NCBI GenBank assembly: GCA_963681505.1
Contig: OY811971.1
Location: forward strand, 4,731,545 to 4,795,544
Reading direction: 5' to 3'
DNA length: 64,000 nucleotides
From: Eunapius fragilis
Lineage: Eukaryota; Porifera; Demospongiae; Spongillida; Spongillidae
Made by a program: the position numbers and the translations under genes. How positions within the stretch are numbered: the first letter of the stretch is position 1; every line of letters begins with the position of its first letter. The notes under the pieces were generated by a model. The model was not told where the DNA came from. It saw nothing but the letters and a program-made list of their open reading frames with translations, and ran no database searches. Of the stretch, positions 1 to 11,700 are shown piece after piece.

Positions 1-1140
1 GCACACAGAAGAAAGTCCCTGAACTAAAAGGTCTCTAAACTTTTCTTTAAACTTTTCAGCAGCTGTGCATTTTTGCAACTGAGCAATGATATTTTCAGAA
101 AGGGAATTAACCCTCACATTGTTTAACAACTGATCAAATTCATGGTTGTGTTTTTATTAATGTCTAGTTCATCGTACACAACAGTTGATGTCATGCAGCC
201 AAAGCTTTGCTGCAATTAGTTTATTGCCGCTGATACACCATAGAACCATTAACTGGAGGAAGTTGAATATGTCCCCAACAAACTGGACATTGATTGATCC
301 AAACCGTTGGTCACCCCCAAACAATTAACTTAGAGTGAGGCTTGATGGCATACTCACCTCATCAATAATGATTAGCATAACATTCCTAAAACCATTTCTC
401 ATCACCTTAAGTGATTCTTTATGAAGTGGCCAAAAGGTTGATGATTTCAAATCATGCTCAATTGGAAATTGGAATAGTTATTCCATCTATGCTAAACGCA
501 GCCAAACCTGTGGGTGCAGCTAGTGCACACCTCAGGGACTCTTTGTTATCCTTCCACAGATCCTTTACGGTTGCCCGTATGGTATGAATTAGGAAGGACT
601 TTCCTGTTCCACCAACCTCACATATAAACATGCACAGGGAGATACAGTAAGTACACGAACATGTGCATTTTCGTGATGTGTTTGGTAAGAAAGATGGTCA
701 TTGACATTTTTGCAGATCTGAATTGAGCTTTGCAATGCAATTGTAAATGGTTTCTGCCCCCGATGTACATTCATTAATACGTCTTTCAATGTTCCCTTTG
801 CTTCACCCTGGAAGAACGCGTCTTCTTCTGCAGCAGGTGCTGGAGCATCTTGCACCTCATTGATAATTTTCACTGCTGTCTGTGCTTTCAGCAGTGCTTG
901 TAAATTTTCGTGGTGTTCTAGGAGATCAACATTACCACCAATGTGGCGGTTAAAAGCAACATCTGCCATTTCACTTTCTGCTATTAGATCACTTTCATCT
1001 TGAAATGGAACGAATAACAGCAAGAGAGTGAATATTAATAATCCTCTCTGGTGTTCATTTGAGGGGACGAAAATTTTATGATTTGGCAAGTGAGCTTTTG
1101 TAACTTCTGATATACTCTGGTCATCCACTATACACATACC
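1..1140 (-). pseudogene. Helitron Pif1-like helicase region and preceding linker (fragment)
   Basis: The minus strand encodes GGTGKSFLIHTI (Walker A) at about 540-610, then AAPTGLAAFSIDGITI, and after a small frameshift LIIIDEVSM (Walker B) at about 355-385. These are the hallmarks of SF1B Pif1 helicases. The left edge (1-150) reads on with a stretch like the downstream helicase body. The open frame 589-1137 is the linker between Rep and helicase (PNHKIFVPSNEHQRG, then a LLLLFVPFQDESDL block typical of Helitron proteins). The family unwinds DNA during rolling-circle transposition. Frame changes near 470 and 590 disable this copy. Confidence 0.85.
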
Positions 1141-2590
1141 ACTTTACAAAGTCAAACAGGCATAGATCTGCCAGTTCTTTGGACCTTGTAGGGTAAACTA
1201 TATCAAACACACCACCCTCCAAAGTATCTGTAGAGCCAGGATTGTTTTTTCTATCTCAGTAAGCTGTGCATGACTTCTAAGCCTGCACTTATGCTTGTGG
1301 GGTATTGAAACGTCAACCCATTTCGCATTCTCTGATTTCACAGTGAGATGGTCACCAGGTCACCGGCCTCGTAGAGTTTGAACTCTGGAACATAAGAACC
1401 TGACCCCAAACGACCACAGCTTGCTATAAATGCTATTGTGCATTGACCTCCTGCCACACCTCCTGCATTCCACTTTTCTCAGCTTTGGTCACATACCCGG
1501 TTATATAATGAGCTAGAGCCAATGAAGATTCAGTTATAAAAGATATCCATTTTGGCCCTCACAAAAGACACAACAGTGGATTATAATCATTGACTCGACA
1601 CTCGTGGAAAATGATAAATGTTATTCCTAGATTTATGGCATTCTTTTTGAAGTAGTCACGAGGAACGCCAAATCTGCACTTGGTAATGAAACCGCTTGTA
1701 AGTTTTTATCTGCGTTTGCAATAGTTTATGCTATACGCATTTGGTATTTTGTGACCATTGCATGAAGCTCAGGATTGAGAGCTGCATCAGGCATTTTGCA
1801 AGTGATACGCTCCTGAATCCATGCAAGAACCTCTAGGGATCACTCTTTCCAATCACGGGTGGTCCATGCACCCATCACACTACATGTATATGGTAATGTG
1901 GTGCCTCGCATAACTGATATTCTTTCTTCCAAAAGAAGTGCTCAATAACCCCTAGTACTGACCCATTTAAGAGAACAGTGTTGAATAGGTAGCGAAAATT
2001 TTCATGACACCAAAATAGGATCCTCAGTGCAACATTTAGATACGGGTACATTAGGAGGATTAACCTCCCTAAGATATCTAGCAATGTGCTCTGAGTCATA
2101 CTCGGCACAGCACAGCCGAAAGTAATGAAGAGAGTTGGAGCCCCATTCTCTCAGCATGCATTTAAGTTCACTACTTCTATGGAACCAGTATTGTTTAGTG
2201 CCGTAAATAGACTGGAATATTGTGGAAAGATTTACCTCAATACATTCGTCTGATTTATTAACTCCAGCACATAATTCGTGCTGAAATTTGTCGCATTTCC
2301 TGTTGCCACAATAAAAATGTGAAAGCACGAATCTTTGTCTGCTTTTGATCAGGTCATCTTTTACATTCAGCATCTTGTACTTTATCAATATCCAGCAAAG
2401 TTGATCCTTGTTGATCTAGTGATTGAATTGTGTATGGCTGCAAATTTGCTATGTCCTCAATAGAGGCCTTTTCTAACATTTTGCTAGAGGCCTTGTCACC
2501 TACCTTGACAACTTGCGTTGCCGCATCTTCATTAGATGCATCATCTATGTTTTTGTAGAGCCAATTTATTTACTTGAGTTTATAGCATAT
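1141..2590 (-). pseudogene. Helitron Rep (HUH endonuclease) domain, frameshifted
   Basis: On the minus strand 2002-2388 encodes YGTKQYWFHRSSELKCML and CAEYDSEHIARYLREVN, characteristic of Helitron_like_N. A frameshift near 2030-2080 leads into EHFFWKKEYQLCEAPHYHI (1875-2108), whose HYH is the metal-binding HUH motif. Downstream pieces read DPREVLAWIQERITC, TKCRFGVPRDYFKKNA, RVNDYNPLL, then HYITGYVTKAEKS near 1490-1515, which carries the two spaced tyrosines of the Rep nickase, and KWVDVSIPHKHK near 1300. At least four frame changes are needed to read through. 2400-2590 holds the segment just N-terminal of Rep. Single-strand nicking and rejoining is the known role of the family; this copy cannot be functional. 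Confidence 0.85.
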
Positions 2591-2771
2591 GGAACAGTGT
2601 CCAGCAAAATCACCCTTGCGATACTTTTTCAAAATTTCCAAGCCAAGCAACGAAAAGTAACGCTCGCATTGAAATGTATGGCTAATTATAACTTCAGTGC
2701 CTAATAACTTTATGATGGATAGTCCAGTTTAGGATTGGTAAGGACCATTTGTTAGAAGCTCTTTGGAGTTC
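2591..2771. mobile_element. Truncated MITE (same family as 27441-27692)
   Basis: Starts GGAACAGTGTCCAGCAAAATC and runs parallel to the reverse complement of the complete element at 27441-27692 for about 180 bases. Shared stretches include TTTTTCAAAATTTCC, GTAACGCTCGCATTGAAATG and GTAAGGACCATTTG. Only one terminus is present; the second is replaced by the palindrome that follows. It lies inside the decayed Helitron reading frame, so it is younger than that Helitron. Confidence 0.8.
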
Positions 2772-2882
2772 ATTTGTAAGCAATGCAGACCATTTTAAAT
2801 ACCATGACTGCTCAATATGTTCTTAAATCTTCAACATATTGAGCAGTCATGGTATTTAAAATGGTCTGCATTGCTTACAAAT
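2772..2882. repeat. Near-perfect palindrome, 50-nt arms
   Basis: Arm 2772-2821 and arm 2833-2882 are reverse complements with an 11-base loop. The sequence would form a long hairpin in single strands. It directly follows the truncated MITE and is probably an insertion or a break-repair product. Confidence 0.9.
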
Positions 2883-4781
2883 ATACAGTTTTTCAGAACA
2901 ACCACTTTGTAAGATGTGAGCTTTCAAAGCTAACCATGTATTAGTGTTGCACTTGTGAAGGTTACTAAAATCAACACAAGAAACCTGTTGGCGCCGACAT
3001 AACTATTCACAGCTGCAGCATGCAAACTCTGGATCTTTGCTGAACTTAGTTGTAGATCAGCAATGAGACCGGCATGTGTACTAACAGGTGCCTTTGGATG
3101 CAGCCTAGACCAGGCAATGAATGGTCATCGCTGACTACAGCATGCTGGACCCCTTCATAACTGAACAAGTGTGGCAAGTTGTCTTCAAGCCAAGTAAGTC
3201 TAATAGATCATCAACACTTTCTCTCAAAGTGCTACATCAATAGCTTTAACTGCCAGATGATTTTTGCAGGCAGAATAAAGTGGCCAGAAAAACCCCCATA
3301 GCACTGGTAGTGAGGTGCAGCTACCCTTATCACCCTAAGTGAAAGGAGCAGGTTGGAAAATCAAAACAAGAGATCACCATTCACTAAGACGCAAGTCTGT
3401 TTCAAAGTGCTACCAGGACAGACACAACTACACCCTGAATCTACAGCTGTCCAGCCCAGCCCTGACATCATCTGTGCATTTTTGAAATAGCAACTTGGTT
3501 TCTAGTACTACTTCTATTACTAGTGAGTATTCGTCACTCACTCATGCATTTCGATTTCAGTGGGTGCATGCTATCATGGCCACAGCTGTTCTCTATCTCC
3601 TCTGCCACAACGCACCTACTATTGAGGTCTACTGGTATAGCTCCATGCTATTTTGTCTTATTATAAGACGTATCACAGAAATAGTGTTCTGAGGCAGGAC
3701 TATGATGCCTTACCCCAGCTAAAATATAATTTTATTGCATGATGACACAAACATATTTTAGCAATTCCCCTGCTTTTTGTTCTTTGAATGTTCAGTGCCT
3801 TAGCAAATAATGTATCTGTACTAGCTTTGCTAACAGCTGCATATGCAGATCTAGTGATAATTGTGCTAACCATGGATGGGTTTGGCAAACGGCATTGTTT
3901 AACTCATCTTCTAATGTTCTATTGCTTAGAATAGCCTTTTCAAGATCACAATATACTCCATTAGAACACTATCCTGGGGTTCATACAGAGAGTATAGCAT
4001 GCAGTCAATGCTTTATCTTAGACTATGTTGCCCAGTTCCATAATGTTTTGCATCACAAAATACTAAATCACAGTTCTAAACTAAACTTTCAGCAAAAGTA
4101 CTGTAGGATAATTATAATACATGTAGAGCCATTTTTGTTTGACAAATCCAGCTGTAGCTGTGACAGCAATGCTAGCAACACAATGATTACAGTCATTTCA
4201 CCTTTGCAGCTGCTCTACACATGAATATGTGCGCCACACCATGCAAAACACACACATCATGCAATGCAGCTCACCTTTGTGTGGTAGTCCTTTTTCTGTG
4301 GCAATTTGTTCTCTCTGCCAAATGCTTCCCTTCCTGATGCTACTGATTTAGTACCATTTTCTCTGAATGTGCAGCAGAAGGGTTTCTCCCAATACATCCC
4401 TTTCGGAAGCCCAAGTGGTCTCTGAATTCAGCTGATACTTTTGCCACTTTGAGGCTAGTATCTCGTCAGAATTCTGTTAATATAGTGCTGCCTCCCCTAG
4501 ATGCTCGCACCACATTAGAATTCTGCTCATTTGCCACCTCTTAAAAGCTTGCACTGCATCAGAACTCTGTCCATATTGCCGCCTCTTAGAAGCTCAGTTT
4601 AATTCAAGATCTGCTCACAAACTGATGCCTGCTTTTTTTCAGGATTAGCTTTGTAGCTGTTACGAGCAGACACCGAGCAGAAGCCCTCCCCCCCCTTTTT
4701 TTCAGGATCTGCTCTAGCTGTCACGAGCAGACACCTTAGCAGAAGCTCGCTTTTTTTCAGCATCTGCTCTGTAGCTGTCAA
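2883..4781 (-). pseudogene. N-terminal part of the Helitron protein, heavily decayed
   Basis: Three recognisable pieces. (a) About 2900-3045: a frame with EFACCSCE followed by KCNTNTWLALKAHILQSG. (b) 3700-4010: a domain also seen intact at 50565-50750; shared features are a YSLYEP start, a LEKAIL-like helix and TRSAYAAVSKAS. (c) 4275-4781: repeats with RADPEKK and KANPEKKQASV. An exon end (ACAAAG|gtgagc) at 4275 matches the exon end at 51326 in the related copy, so the ancestral gene had an intron here. 3050-3700 shows no clear coding signal on either strand. Confidence 0.6.
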
Positions 4782-4790
4782 CCTAGCTAC

Positions 4791-5199
4791 AACATGTCAT
4801 GCAGCCAAGTTGCAACATGGATGGGTCAAGGTGAAGGGCAATGGAATCACAGAAAGCCATCTTAAGGTCTATGGGGTGATGATGTGTTATGCATTTATTT
4901 GCAGTCATTTGTAGCAATGGGAGATATTCTTACCTGGATGCATGGGCTGTATATGAAAACTCAACAGTTTTGGGTGATCACCTATGATTGTGCACCTACC
5001 TATAGCTGCTGGGTTTAATCATCAACCTAAATTAACACTTTTAATCACGAGACATGTAGTTGATAGTACATGAGCATCTAGTTGAAGCCAACCATGAATG
5101 CGTACGACACCTATAAACACATACTACCATTTCCATTTTCTTGTTGGTAGGATACTGGCCAGAATTAAGTTCGATACTTTTTGTAGTAAAGCTTCACTA
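4791..5199. other. No gene seen
   Basis: AT-rich unique-looking sequence on the N-terminal side of the Helitron remnant. It may contain the 5' end of the Helitron or of the ankyrin/ROC gene, but no exon or element boundary could be supported. Confidence 0.4.
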
Positions 5200-5445
5200 A
5201 TGCATTGCTATCCGAATCTGCAGATTGTAGATTTTTACTTAATCCATAATCAAAATATTGATGATCAAAGTCAGAACAATTTTTCCGGTCGTTTCATGTC
5301 AATTTATATTCAATGGATGGAACCTCTCCTAAAATATAGAATGGCGCGAAACGACAGGGAAAATTGCTGTGACTTTGATCATTAATATCTTGAGTTATAG
5401 ATGAAGTAAAAACCAACGATTTGGAGACACCAATAGCAACAAGAA
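5200..5445. mobile_element. Imperfect foldback element (MITE-like)
   Basis: Left arm about 5200-5303 (contains GATTTTTACTTAATCC and TATTGATGATCAAAGTCAG) is matched in inverted orientation by about 5339-5445 (TTTGATCATTAATATC and GATGAAGTAAAAACC). Arms are roughly 100 bases with scattered mismatches, so this is an older foldback insertion. It lies upstream of the first visible ankyrin exon. Confidence 0.65.
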
Positions 5446-5672
5446 TCTTTCGGGTGTGTTGCAATTTTGACACTGAAGTAATGCCCCTTTGTTCAGTTTT
5501 ACGTGTTTTGTAACTGAACTTTGGTATGGGTATGGTATGTGGATTTGAAATTTTTTATAATAGTTTATTGAATAACACAAGCCTGGTTTTGTCATAAATC
5601 ATCCCATACATGTATATATATACAGTACAAATGCACTACATATATGACATTACTGGCATGTACTTATGACAG

Positions 5673-5771
5673 GATGGACAAACTGCTCTAATGGGAGCTT
5701 CATATGGAGGGTATGATGAGAATGTGCAGTTGCTGTTAGATAGAGGTGCTGAGATTAACCATAAGGATAAG
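5673..5771 (+). CDS. Gene 1 exon: ankyrin repeat (33 codons)
   Basis: Acceptor ...gacag, donor gtgagt. Exactly 99 nt, phase 0 at both ends. Starts DGQTALMGASYGG and ends in the LLLDRGAEIN consensus of ankyrin helix 2 and loop, then HKDK. Confidence 0.85.
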
Positions 5772-8700
5772 GTGAGTAGATTTGATATCGTCAACACTAA
5801 TGGGACGTTATTTTTTATATGACAAATTTGGATTGTTTTTTATGTATAGCCTGATAGTATATGGAACTGGATGAATTAGAACTGCAATTGTTAAGTATCT
5901 TTTTAAGTGTAAGGTTGGGCAGCCAAAGGGAATAAGTTTTCCACAAGTAGGTAAAACATACCTCATAAATAATATTCAGGACCAATCCTTGACTACTTCC
6001 ATCTTCAAACTGAAAATTCCTTACTATAATAGGTCTTGTTTATCACTGAAATTATCTCACATGTCGTATGCTCACATTCAGTAGTTGAGCAATCATTTAC
6101 TTCTTTATAAAAGTTGACAACTGGCATGTTAGAATATAGCAATTGCATACCAATGAGTTGTACAAGAGTGTGATTTGAAGTTTATAAGTTTTGCTAAGCG
6201 GTTAATTGTCACCTTTGTAAGGATTCTTAAGAGTCATCTACAATTGTACTTCAGCGCAATTCCATCTAGCAATCTTGAACATAGGACACCAAGACTAAGT
6301 ACTCAATATTGCTTCAAGAAAAAATGAGAAAGAAGTGTTTGTTTATAATTGGTAGTAAAATCTACGCTTCAAATTGATATTGGCACTTAGTGTTCTGTTC
6401 CTAAGCTGATGGGAAAGTAGCTATAATAGATGCCAGCTGTCCAGCTGTGCATGTAATATAAAAGGTCACAAAGGCTCTTACGTAGAAATAGATAATAGCC
6501 ATTGTTTACATAAGTGTTTAGAATTGTGGTGAACTAATAACGGCATGAAATCATTGAAGTCAAGAGTTAATAATGTATATTCTTACGCATGTTGGTATTG
6601 GATATATTTTGTTTCTGAAACTCATACACATGTGTGATGGATTGGTTAAGTTTGACCCCCCAGGTGGCATCTGCTGCTGAAGGGGGGGGGGGGGGGGGGT
6701 GTGGAATGCGATGTGGAGGAGGGAGCGTATACTGGTGGAGATGGAAGCACTGATGTGGAGGAGAGGGTAGCATCCACTGGGGGCCTTATAGTGGTATGGT
6801 TGTCCCAAAGGATCTTGATCGAGCTATGGGGGATGTCAGTATAGCTTGCAGAGCTTGCCAAATCCAACATCATACTCCTGTGTTCGTACAGGGAGTATCT
6901 ATAATAGAAAATGATTGCAGACATTAATTAATGACTTTTACATCAGATTTAGCTGTAAAGTCTAAATCAATTCAACAAGAGTGTAATTAATTTGCACCAG
7001 CATGCACACCAGGTGTTAAAAAGGCCTGCATGCTGTGTTAAATAGTAAAGCCATTCACATACATCAGATAATGAACCTCATTGTTGTTTGCCCTTACTAG
7101 TCCCACTATTCTTGCACATAATCTTAAAAGCGAGGTCCAAATATTCCCCTGACCATGCTATAACATCATAGTACCTCTTTGGTGGTAGTTTTGTTGGCAC
7201 CCCTACAGTAGTGTGAGTATGCTTTGTGTCTCTCGTACAACCAAGGCAAACTGTCCAGATAGACTTTTGGTCTGAAAAGTTAATTTTTACATCCTGGACT
7301 CACTAAGAGGTGGCTGTCGTGTTCTAGGTGTTGTTATTTCTTGATCAGCCTTGTAGCTGTTTCAGTCCTATTGGCCTTCTTTTCTGGATCAGTCGCGTAC
7401 AGAAATATTCTTCGATTCTCTTTATAGCGTGTTCACAACTTTAGCCTTGTTCTCTTCTAATGATAAACATCATCTCGCTTTAGGAGGATTCCACTAGACA
7501 TTTTTGAAAAATGACTTGACAAGCCAAAAGCTTATTACGACAGGAACACAAAAAGCCTAGCACGTTATATCATAATTTGCCATTAATTATCTGAGAATGG
7601 CACCAGGGGCGATTTTGGAAGGGGGAGGGGCACCAATTATCAAAAGTTACAATTCAGTGAGAATTGGGCATGGTTCACAGAAAGGGGGAGGGTGCCATAT
7701 CCCCCTCCCGCATAAAGCATGGAAGCTTTGATAGCTATATATGCGTTCATAATGCAATTAAAAATGCAATATATAATTAGACGATTGATGGTGGGGGCGT
7801 GCTTCCAGTGTCCCCATCTGCCAGTGGGTGCTATGCAAAGCTGGCGGAAGGGCACAAATTCAACCCAGGCAAAAGGTGAGGGAAGGGTGTGGGAGGGGTG
7901 TGCGCTATAGTGCGAAGCGCAGAAGTTTTTAAGACTCGGTTTACGACAGATGCGGGGAAATATTGGGGAGTATATAATACTTATATAGATTTTTTTCTAA
8001 GCTAAACATGTTTAATAATACTCCAATCATTATAGATGAAATTGGAAAAGTAAAGAATCAGCAGGCATATACAATTGTCGTATTGTAACCTTTAAATGAC
8101 AGCTCATTATAGTTTTAACGATGTGCCTCAGCATTCAAGTTACAGTTCCGATATACACTATAGCCTGTACTTAATAAATGGATGCAAACGCGAATGTTAT
8201 AAGAAACAATTTTATACACCGAAAACCAATACAGTGGTATAAGTAGTGCGATCGACTAGGAATTGTATAGAAAAACAAAGGGCACCTGGCGCAGCATGTT
8301 TGTGGAATTGTCCGACAATATGAGCCTGTATATAACTCCATAGGGCAGTCCCAAATGCGTACTGAGTTTTAAATATGAAAAACTGCAAGGATGATCATTC
8401 AAACGACTAAGAGGGAATTATCCCCCAAAATAATCAAGATTTCCCGGCGTCTGTCGTAAACCGCGTGTTAAAGAAGTATGGTTGATTTTAAAAACATCAT
8501 AGTTTCACATATACACATAAAATTTTAATTTTTGCCCAAAAATCTACCCAGGCTATTGCCTGGGTTGTCTGGAGGGTTCTGCTGACCATGCTATGAAACC
8601 CTCATTTGTAGGAGGCCCCAGCACATAACGAGGGAAGAGGCAAACCCCAGGCAGGGTGCCAAAAGGGAAAGGGCATTATTAATTTTGCAATTCTAGTCAT

Positions 8701-11700
8701 TTGTTAACCGCTATTTGTATGCACAGATGAGTGTTAGTAGCTATTTTACTTTAAAAACACGTAGCTACATGCAGTAATCTTATTGCAAAGGCACAGTAAA
8801 AGTTATTTGTAGAGGCTAGGAAGGGCGCCATAACCAGGGGAGGGGAGGGGTCATGGCCACCTGGCCTCTGGGACTGTCTATGTCATTACTTCTACAGTAG
8901 GCATGTGTAACAAAACTGCAAAGTATGCTTTTCATCATTGGACCACTACATCTTCATATGGTTTTTGAAATTGTTTTGTATTTAGTAATGGAGATATCAC
9001 TTTATTGTTTATATTGTTTTTTATAATGTCCATTAGGAAGGTTGGACCTCATTGATGAAGGCAGTACTACGGGGGCATGATAACTGTGTGCAGTTGCTGT
9101 TGACCAGGGGGGCCCAGGTCAATGAACGCAATAATGTGGGTACATTTAATGTTCCTTAATCAATAGGGTGAATGATATTTGTGTGGTATAGATGCTGTAG
9201 CTTTGATCATTATACATTAGATGTTATTTCAATATGTGTGGATTAAAAATGTCATTGCTCCAGTGCAAACCAAATGTTGCTTTCATCCGCCCTGAGGGTA
9301 TACCTCTTCCATAAGGCAGCAATTTATTTTACTAATGTATTTGCTTACATGTCTTTTTGAGATTTCGCATTCCCTATTCTCTCTGTGATATCTCTTTAAA
9401 TGTATTATCAAGGTGACTAACTGACACTTTTGATGCATGTTCATCCCATTGTTGATGTATTGGTAGCTCTTTGGGAGAATAAATTATACCTACAGGAGGA
9501 ACTGACAAAATGATTGGCTTTCGAGAATCTCCTTGAATTATAGATATTAATAGGATAGGCATGTCTACAAGCTTGTACGCAATCATGTAGCAGTAAAATA
9601 CTCTTGAGCTGTATTCAGGTAATCAAAGACTAACATTTGGTAGTCAATCACATATGAGATGTAAGGATCCCCATTTGTTTGCAAAAACATGAGGTAAGAA
9701 ACTTTGTAGTCCTTCAACACATTAATGGCTATTCCGTAGGGACATTACATTTTGAGGTTAGATAGTTTAATGGAAATGTGATGCATAAATAGTGGCCCTG
9801 AAACTCATCAACATACACGAACTTTGTATTTGGTGTTAACCACACCGTTCACCCCAATGCAAATAATTTAAATACTTAGGATTTATAATAAAACATTCTC
9901 TTTGATAAAGTTATATGTAGAATTTCAATGCAATAATAATAATTGGTTGAAGAAAGAATTTTTTTGAGATAATGACGACGTATTGTTAATTTTTACAGAT
10001 ATAATTATTCCATAATAACTACAGCACTAATGTCCAACTGCATTAAACTAGATACACTAAATGATAACTCAAAACTCGTACAAAAAAACTCTTCATCCTC
10101 ACTGTCCACTTTCATTGTCCCCAACACTGACGCTGCATTGCCCCGCTGGATGGCAACTGATAGGCTCTGGGTAAAGTAAGCATATTTGTTAGCTTCAACA
10201 GACACCTGCTTCAACCGATGGCCCAACTCTTTATGGAACTGAGTTGTCCTTGGTCCAAACACTCCATTGCCACTGGAGTAAAAACTGGCATGAGTTATTA
10301 TATATTTTAATCTTCTTTTCTTCAGACTGTTGAGCAACTGCTCCAACTTGTTGTGCAGTAATGCAGAGTAAGATGGTGCAAAAGTATCTGGACACGTTGC
10401 ATCCCACACCAGAAGTTGGCCACATTTCCAAGGGACAATTGAGACACCATCAGGTCGCTTCCCATCTGAGCGATACAGACCCGAAGGCTCCAAACGTGAT
10501 GGAACATGTGCCGCAGCCAAAGCTCTGTGTATGATGACATTGACAGCTGAATGGCAGTGGTACCGTCGTATGCACGTTCTGCAACTTAAGCCAAGTGTGG
10601 CAATCTGAGACACCTCTGAGAAAGAATTTGATTATCAGTTTTTCATTAATTTATTCCATTATTCCATCCTGTCCTTTTATGTATGGTAAACAAGTGGCAT
10701 TAGCTGTGGGGGATTTGGACTGCGCTCCTAGAGTGGCATTCACTTGCTGCTTACCTCTTCTCCTTATGTGGAGAGGTAAGCTGCAAGTGAATGCCACCCT
10801 AGGAATGAAAACTGATAATCAAATTCTTTATGCTCTGCTCTCTTCAGAGCTCAAGAAGAGGAGCGTATGGACTCCCAAACTCACCCAACTAATATCCTGG
10901 TCCCCCCTTTTTTTTTCACTTGGTACTGTGCTTGTGAAGCCACTTTTATTGGCTCAGGATTATCCTGATAGCAGGCCTTTTGGTAAGTGTCGTATTTTCA
11001 GGATTGTTTTTGTAGTGATTCTTGCCACAGGCTTTTTTCTATCATGCACGTCCATGCTCCATGCATTCAATATCTAGCTACTTCTCTACACAGCTGTATT
11101 TTAACTTTGCAATAGTCTTCAGTAGCGTGGTTCTTTTCTCTTCAAATTGTGGACGGGAATGCATTTTGATGAAAACAAACTCTGGCTTCAATGGATCCTA
11201 TTGCTTTCAATGATATTTATTATTATTGGTGTGACAGAGCTGGTTGGTAATGTCCAGTCTGTCCCCCAAACAATGATAGCCACGAGGTCCAACTCTATGT
11301 TTCATGAGTTGCGCCACCGTCAGCAATTCAGTATCTTCGCTTAAATGGCCAATTCACCTTCACTAATTACACAACTTCAACACACTCAGTTCACTAGTGT
11401 GCATGTCTGTAGGTCTGGGCTCTCACAATTGGGTTGTTATACATGAAAGCTTCAGTAGCAGCAGTGTCATGAACTGAAATTTACAGCTTTGAGAAGGCAG
11501 TATAGACTTACATGGTCACTATTCTTTATCAGGAGGAATGGTAACAGTCATCGGTCAAAAACCGATTAACTAAATCATGTGACTGTTCAATTATTTGCAC
11601 GCTCAGTAGTAATATCCACTCAAAAAAGAAGTGTCGGTCTTGAATAATAATGTGAAGATGCTGAAGCAACACGTAAAATAGCTAAGTGTTCTGTTTCTGT

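Larger units (their letters stand above)
1..4790 (-). mobile_element. Decayed Helitron (rolling-circle DNA transposon), left end off the window
   Basis: Minus-strand translation in several broken frames gives, in order from 4781 down to 1: DPEKK-type N-terminal repeats, a conserved N-terminal domain, a CCSCE cysteine cluster, the Helitron_like_N/Rep domain with its HYH motif and a Tyr-rich motif, and a Pif1-type helicase with Walker A and B. This is the order of a RepHel protein of animal Helitrons. Many stops and frameshifts show that it is dead. A MITE fragment and a 50-bp-arm palindrome (2591-2882) sit in the middle and seem to replace a stretch of the coding sequence. The 3' end lies beyond position 1; the 5' terminus was not identified. 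Family assignment rests on recognised motifs, not on a search. Confidence 0.85.
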
